8,322 bases of DNA, from contig JAUYPS010000034.1 in the NCBI GenBank assembly GCA_030695705.1, positions 1 through 8,322 of the forward strand. The letters run 5' to 3'. This document shows, piece by piece, positions 5,575-8,322 of the stretch (the stretch's first letter is position 1; each line of letters begins with the position of its first letter). The notes beneath the pieces were generated by a model, which saw only the letters and a program-made list of their open reading frames with translations, was not told where the DNA came from and ran no database searches. The position numbers and the translations under genes were made by a program. The DNA comes from a bacterium. GTDB taxonomy: Bacteria > Patescibacteriota > Minisyncoccia > 2-02-FULL-40-12 > IGHO2-12-FULL-4.

Positions 5575-6891
5575 CTGTCTGAAATTCACGACAAATTAGC
5601 AAAAGTTTTACGAACCGATCCACAGATTCTTTTGGATTTAGAAAAGGATATGGAAGCTCTTACCGGTAAAAGCGGAATTATGGAGCAGGTAGCGGAAGAG
5701 AATAGAATTTTGGTGGACCGCACCTTGGAAGAACTTGGTTTATCAAGAAGGGCTTCAGCCGAAGAAATTTACCGGGCTCTTATTACTCGCCTTACGCACA
5801 CCGACGAACATCTCAGTAAGTTTTTGGATCAGCCGGATCTTTCTAAAATGTCTAAAGTATGCGGAAAGCTTTGTGCAGCTGCTTTATGGCTGAATCATCC
5901 TTCGAAAGGGTTCTTTATTAAAAAAGAGAAGGCGATCCAAATGCTGGAGAAGTTTCCTCCACAGAATCTTCTGGATTTCTTTGGTTACGGCACGGTCTCT
6001 GAATTAGTGGATAAAAAAGGTTTCTCTTCTGTCTTTAGCGCTTTGCGTTTTGCCCAGGATACGGCCTGGATGCATCGTTTTTTCGACGAGGCCTATAACG
6101 AGTTGATTGCTGATGATTTTGAAGAAAGAGAAGTGGAATTAAAAGTATTGGAAGCAGAGTGGCTGGAAGTAGCTGAAAAGTTTTTGGACAAAAAGTATCA
6201 TAATGTCAGCCACCTCAAGGAATTCGGGGTAATTTTTGTGATTCCGCTTAAGATCGATACGCCGGGCGAGACGTTGCGCTTATTTACTCTCATGCTTCAC
6301 TATCTGAACGAAGTGCCTTTCTATTCCAAACTTTTTCGCGCCTTTGCCGGCAATGCGGATTTTTCATCCAAATTAAAATCTCTTTTGCGGGGAGATGTGC
6401 CGGAGGGTCAGCGGCCCTCCTTCGCTCCTCCTTCGCGAAGCGCTTCGGATGGACACAGTAAAGCTTCGGAGGGTAAACCGGAAATAGCTATCAGAATTGT
6501 TCAGAGATATTTGGCCAAGGACAACCCTGATGACTTTCGCCTTGCTGATCCGCATATTAATCCGGAAACGGAGCATTGGCATAAAGCCGAGGAAAATTTG
6601 GGGCGATTGACTCAAGCCCCGGAATTGAAAGGACATGCCTTTGGTTATTGGCACGGTCTGGACTTTGTAGGCGACTTTTTTTCGGATGGATTAGAGGGTA
6701 AATCTGGAGAGATATTAGTTAGTTTTGATTTAATTGATTTAGTAATGTCCTTAGTAAAAAAGGGGGAAATAAAATATCTCTACCATCAGCAGGAGGCCTT
6801 ATGGAATAAAATTTTTATTGAATATCTCGGCCGGGAAAAACTGGAAGAACTGGTGGAGAAAAATATAATTGGGGGATTTATTAAATTATGA
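5509..6891 (+). CDS. Unrecognised soluble protein encoded within the sugar-phosphate block, coupled to fba
   Basis: 460 residues from GTG 5509 (AGAGG 6 bases upstream), or 448 from ATG 5545. Both starts lie inside repeat copy B, so the N-terminus is uncertain, and the conserved part probably begins near TLSEIHDKL (22-30). I do not recognise a family. There is no signal peptide or membrane segment. The sequence looks mostly helical and charged, with alternating hydrophobic and acidic stretches at about 25-75 and 205-230, and cysteines at 8, 118 and 122. A His/aromatic-rich C-terminal region (DPHIN 347-351, HWH 356-358, HAFGYWHGLDF 376-386) is the likeliest functional site. Residues 301-322 (QRPSFAPPS..., Pro/Ser-rich) come from a 66-bp repeat-bounded insertion. 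Its TGA overlaps the fba ATG, so the two are probably made together. A role in sugar-phosphate metabolism or its control is inferred from position only. Confidence 0.8.
   Translation: MVQFLRACGSKTMYPREPLAITLSEIHDKLAKVLRTDPQILLDLEKDMEALTGKSGIMEQVAEENRILVDRTLEELGLSRRASAEEIYRALITRLTHTDEHLSKFLDQPDLSKMSKVCGKLCAAALWLNHPSKGFFIKKEKAIQMLEKFPPQNLLDFFGYGTVSELVDKKGFSSVFSALRFAQDTAWMHRFFDEAYNELIADDFEEREVELKVLEAEWLEVAEKFLDKKYHNVSHLKEFGVIFVIPLKIDTPGETLRLFTLMLHYLNEVPFYSKLFRAFAGNADFSSKLKSLLRGDVPEGQRPSFAPPSRSASDGHSKASEGKPEIAIRIVQRYLAKDNPDDFRLADPHINPETEHWHKAEENLGRLTQAPELKGHAFGYWHGLDFVGDFFSDGLEGKSGEILVSFDLIDLVMSLVKKGEIKYLYHQQEALWNKIFIEYLGREKLEELVEKNIIGGFIKL
6401..6474. repeat. 66-bp in-frame, repeat-bounded GC-rich insertion in the unknown gene
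   Basis: The 8-mer CGGAGGGT occurs at 6401-6408 and 6467-6474. The start-to-start distance is 66 bp, exactly 22 codons. Removing one unit would join PEG directly to KPEIAIRI. Inside are GGAGGG 6402-6407 pairing with CCCTCC 6415-6420, overlapping palindromes CTTCGCGAAG (6431-6440) and GAAGCGCTTC (6437-6446), CCTCCTTCGC twice (6416-6425, 6427-6436), and GCTTCGGA twice (6442-6449, 6463-6470). Its Pro/Ser-rich product differs from the surrounding helical protein, as expected of an inserted element. Confidence 0.65.
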
Positions 6892-7745
6892 AAACTTTAA
6901 GAGAATATTTTTTACAGGCCAAAACGGAAAAGTGGGCAGTCGGACATTTTAACTTTTCTACAGCCGATCAATTAAAAGCCATTGTTGAAGCGGCTAAAGA
7001 ATTAAATTCGCCGGTGATGGTAGCGACTTCTGAAGGAGAGGCGAAATTTATCGGTCGCGAGCAGGCCGTCGCTTTAGTTAAATCCTATCAGCAGGAAGGA
7101 CATGTTGTTTTTTTGAACGCCGATCATCACAAAACAGAAGAAAGAGCCAAGCAGGCCATCGATGCCGGTTACGATACGGTTTTAATTGACGCTTCGAAAA
7201 TGTCCTTTGAAGAAAATATTATGACAACTAAAATTGTGGTGGATTATGCCAAGGAAAAGGGCGGTCTCATGGTGGAAGGGGAGCTGGGATATCTGAAGGG
7301 TGAATCACAAATGCAGGGAACGGTAGAAATTAGTCCGGCTGATTTTACCAAACCAGAAGAAGCGAAAGAATTTGTGGAGAGAACCGGAGTAGATCGTTTA
7401 GCTATTGTTTTTGGAAATATCCATGGCATTGTTACCCAGCAGGAAGAAAAGTTGACCATGCCTGTTCTACAAGCGGTAGTTTTCGCTATTCCTAATGTAT
7501 TTTTTGTTTTGCATGGGGCCTCCGGTTTGCCGGATGAGCAAATCAAAGAGGCCATTGCCAATGGCATTACCAATGTGCATATCAATACCGAATTGCGAGT
7601 GGCTTATCACGATGCTCTAGAGGCCGAACTGCAAAAAGAGCCGGATCAAACCACCCCTTACAAATTTCTGGCCCCCTCTTTTGAGGCCATGAAAGAACTG
7701 GTCAAGAAAAAATTGGAACTCTTCGGCTCAGTTGGGAAAATATAG
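6888..7745 (+). CDS. fba: Class II fructose-bisphosphate aldolase family protein
   Basis: A 285-residue zinc-dependent TIM-barrel aldolase that cleaves or forms fructose 1,6-bisphosphate (or a related ketose bisphosphate), linking triose and hexose phosphates in glycolysis and gluconeogenesis. Visible: VGHFNFSTADQLKAIVEAA (18-36), a divergent form of the usual VGAFNxNNxE; the catalytic Asp and first zinc His in NADHH (D79, H80); VEGELG (129-134); zinc His H179 in GNIHG; zinc His H209 in LHGASG (208-213); and phosphate/substrate-binding NVHINTELR (229-237). All metal ligands are present and the length is typical. Departures from the classic sequence (DHH for DHG, HINTELR for KINTDLR) suggest a divergent subgroup, so tagatose-bisphosphate or another ketose substrate is possible. 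ATG overlaps the upstream stop as ATGA; a weak G-run lies 12 bases before it. Confidence 0.9.
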   Translation: MKTLREYFLQAKTEKWAVGHFNFSTADQLKAIVEAAKELNSPVMVATSEGEAKFIGREQAVALVKSYQQEGHVVFLNADHHKTEERAKQAIDAGYDTVLIDASKMSFEENIMTTKIVVDYAKEKGGLMVEGELGYLKGESQMQGTVEISPADFTKPEEAKEFVERTGVDRLAIVFGNIHGIVTQQEEKLTMPVLQAVVFAIPNVFFVLHGASGLPDEQIKEAIANGITNVHINTELRVAYHDALEAELQKEPDQTTPYKFLAPSFEAMKELVKKKLELFGSVGKI

Positions 7746-7805
7746 CCTCTCTTTTCAAAGCTTCTCCAGTGTGCTAAAAATGTTTTAGTTGTTTAGAAAT
7801 TACAA

Positions 7806-7810
7806 AGGAG
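7806..7810 (+). promoter_or_regulatory. Shine-Dalgarno site for the cysteine-rich small protein
   Basis: AGGAG, within AAAGGAG, ends 4 bases before ATG 7815. It fixes that start and stands out because most other genes in the window lack such a site. A possible weak promoter precedes it (TTTTCA 7753-7758, TAAAAA 7775-7780 with TGC just before). Confidence 0.6.
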
Positions 7811-7814
7811 TTAA

Positions 7815-8075
7815 ATGTCGCAAGAAATAAACTGGAAACGAGATTTGTGGGATGGCGTATCTGACCGTGTCATGAGAGAAAAAATCCAATCTCTGCCCAG
7901 TGAAACCCAACGCAAAATTCTTGAAAGTTTTAGTGGAACAGAATTGTTGGGAATTGGTTGGGAAGAGGTTTGCTTGGGTTGCCACCAGTCCATCAAAGAA
8001 AGAGGGGACTGTGGTTGTCCGGCCGGGACAGGATTTTGCCCGCCAAAAAGAAAAGAAGATGTTTCTGAAAGATAA
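7815..8075 (+). CDS. Small cysteine-rich, probably metal-binding protein of unknown function
   Basis: An 86-residue protein that I do not recognise. The first half (about 1-48) looks amphipathic and helical (MREKIQSLPSETQRKILESF). The second half holds five cysteines and a histidine: C53-x2-C56-H57, C66-x-C68 and C75. This could bind zinc or an iron-sulfur centre. It ends in a basic tail, PPKRKEDVSER. There is no signal peptide or membrane segment. The start is well supported by AGGAG 4 bases upstream. It lies 69 bases after fba on the same strand, with no strong terminator between, so it may be read through from fba or have its own promoter. The next gene starts 13 bases after its stop behind another strong Shine-Dalgarno, suggesting a separate two-gene unit. 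Other frames here are longer but lack start signals. Confidence 0.6.
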   Translation: MSQEINWKRDLWDGVSDRVMREKIQSLPSETQRKILESFSGTELLGIGWEEVCLGCHQSIKERGDCGCPAGTGFCPPKRKEDVSER

Positions 8076-8077
8076 AA

Positions 8078-8083
8078 AGGAGG
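8078..8083 (+). promoter_or_regulatory. Shine-Dalgarno site for the last gene
   Basis: AGGAGG followed by GGAAA and then TTG at 8089 (5-base gap). It supports a TTG start in a frame that has no nearby ATG after this site. Confidence 0.55.
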
Positions 8084-8088
8084 GGAAA

Positions 8089-8322
8089 TTGGAAATCAAG
8101 ATATTTTCTTTGCCGGAACAGTTGGCCATCAACGAGGTATTGCACCTTATCAATACAGGAGCGGTTGAATTTATCAATATGATTTTTTTCTCAGGAATAA
8201 CAGCTACTCCATTTCGTCGCATTTCAGCTACTTCCATGGAGCAGTTTACTTTTCCTCAAAGTCCCTTTCCATTGTTGTTTGTACAAACAACAATGGAAAG
8301 GGACTTTGAGGAAAAGTAAACT
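8089..8322 (+). CDS. Start of an unrecognised gene, truncated by the window end
   Basis: From TTG 8089 the frame stays open to near the window end, starting MEIKIFSLPEQLAINEVLHL and continuing through NTGAVEFINMIFFSGITATP. The strong AGGAGG and 13-base spacing from the upstream stop are the main evidence. A hydrophobic stretch (about residues 24-38) is visible, but no family is recognised. The same frame is open upstream to ATG 7900 and includes ATG 8060, but those would overlap the cysteine-rich gene and lack ribosome sites. Codons after 8282 lie in the mirrored half of the terminal palindrome and are probably not genuine, so only about 64 residues can be trusted. Confidence 0.45.
8243..8322. 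repeat. Perfect 80-bp palindrome at the window end
   Basis: Bases 8283-8322 are the exact reverse complement of 8243-8282, with no spacer; the centre is GTTTGT/ACAAAC. A spacerless perfect fold-back stopping exactly at the sequence end is typical of an assembly or amplification artefact, where the contig turns back on its own complement. A true hairpin (for example a covalently closed end) is possible but less likely. Confidence 0.9.

Noticed and set aside
7774..7788. CTAAAA-ATG-TTTTAG hairpin after fba as a terminator
   Set aside because: Only six A/T-rich pairs (one G-C) and no proper T run after it, so too weak to call.
7800..8237. 145-residue open frame on the minus strand
   Set aside because: It is antisense to the two plus-strand genes that have clear Shine-Dalgarno sites, shows no recognisable motifs, and has no ribosome site of its own.
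1..8322. CRISPR array, transposase, tRNA or rRNA genes
   Set aside because: None seen: no regularly spaced direct repeats, no transposase motifs, no tRNA cloverleaf with a TTCRANY loop, and no rRNA-like conserved blocks.

Overview
The window looks like a fragment of a bacterial genome, most probably from the Candidate Phyla Radiation (Patescibacteria). This is inferred from very tight packing, divergent versions of core sugar-phosphate enzymes, few Shine-Dalgarno sites, and an apparently leaderless divergent promoter. TGA is used as a stop throughout (for example at 1818, 2138, 3697, 5493 and 6889), which argues against the lineages that read TGA as glycine. The left edge cuts a gene. The right edge is a perfect fold-back palindrome, so the window is probably a whole small contig, or the end of one.

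Layout. 1-786 (minus strand) is the N-terminal 262 residues of a membrane PMT/GT39-type protein mannosyltransferase. It is divergent from an AhpF/TrxB-like disulfide reductase at 807 (plus strand). Only 20 bp separate the two GTG starts, and those 20 bp hold two overlapping -10 boxes. trxB, a two-helix membrane protein and rpiB follow, joined by ATGA overlaps. After a strong hairpin come a 2-hydroxyacid dehydrogenase (GyaR-like), ribulose-phosphate 3-epimerase, a 165-nt structured region, a PfkB sugar kinase, an unrecognised ~450-residue soluble protein, and class II fructose-bisphosphate aldolase overlapping it by ATGA. At the right end are a small cysteine-rich protein and the start of another gene, both with clear Shine-Dalgarno sequences, unlike most of the window.

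Functionally, rpiB, rpe, the PfkB kinase and fba form a co-directional central-carbon block: pentose-phosphate interconversion, sugar phosphorylation and aldol cleavage. The unknown protein sits inside this block.

The most unusual aspect is a set of palindromic sequences, several of them inside genes. Two copies of a ~78-bp bulged palindrome (44-120 and 5496-5574, opposite strands) share sequence blocks and preserve stem pairing with partly different bases. One copy is read in frame inside the mannosyltransferase; the other overlaps the start of the unknown gene. A separate perfect 19-bp inverted repeat in the mannosyltransferase carries two inverted consensus DnaA-box sequences. A 66-bp repeat-bounded insertion adds exactly 22 codons to the unknown protein. 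Together these resemble in-frame palindromic elements of the kind known in Rickettsia, in a different lineage.
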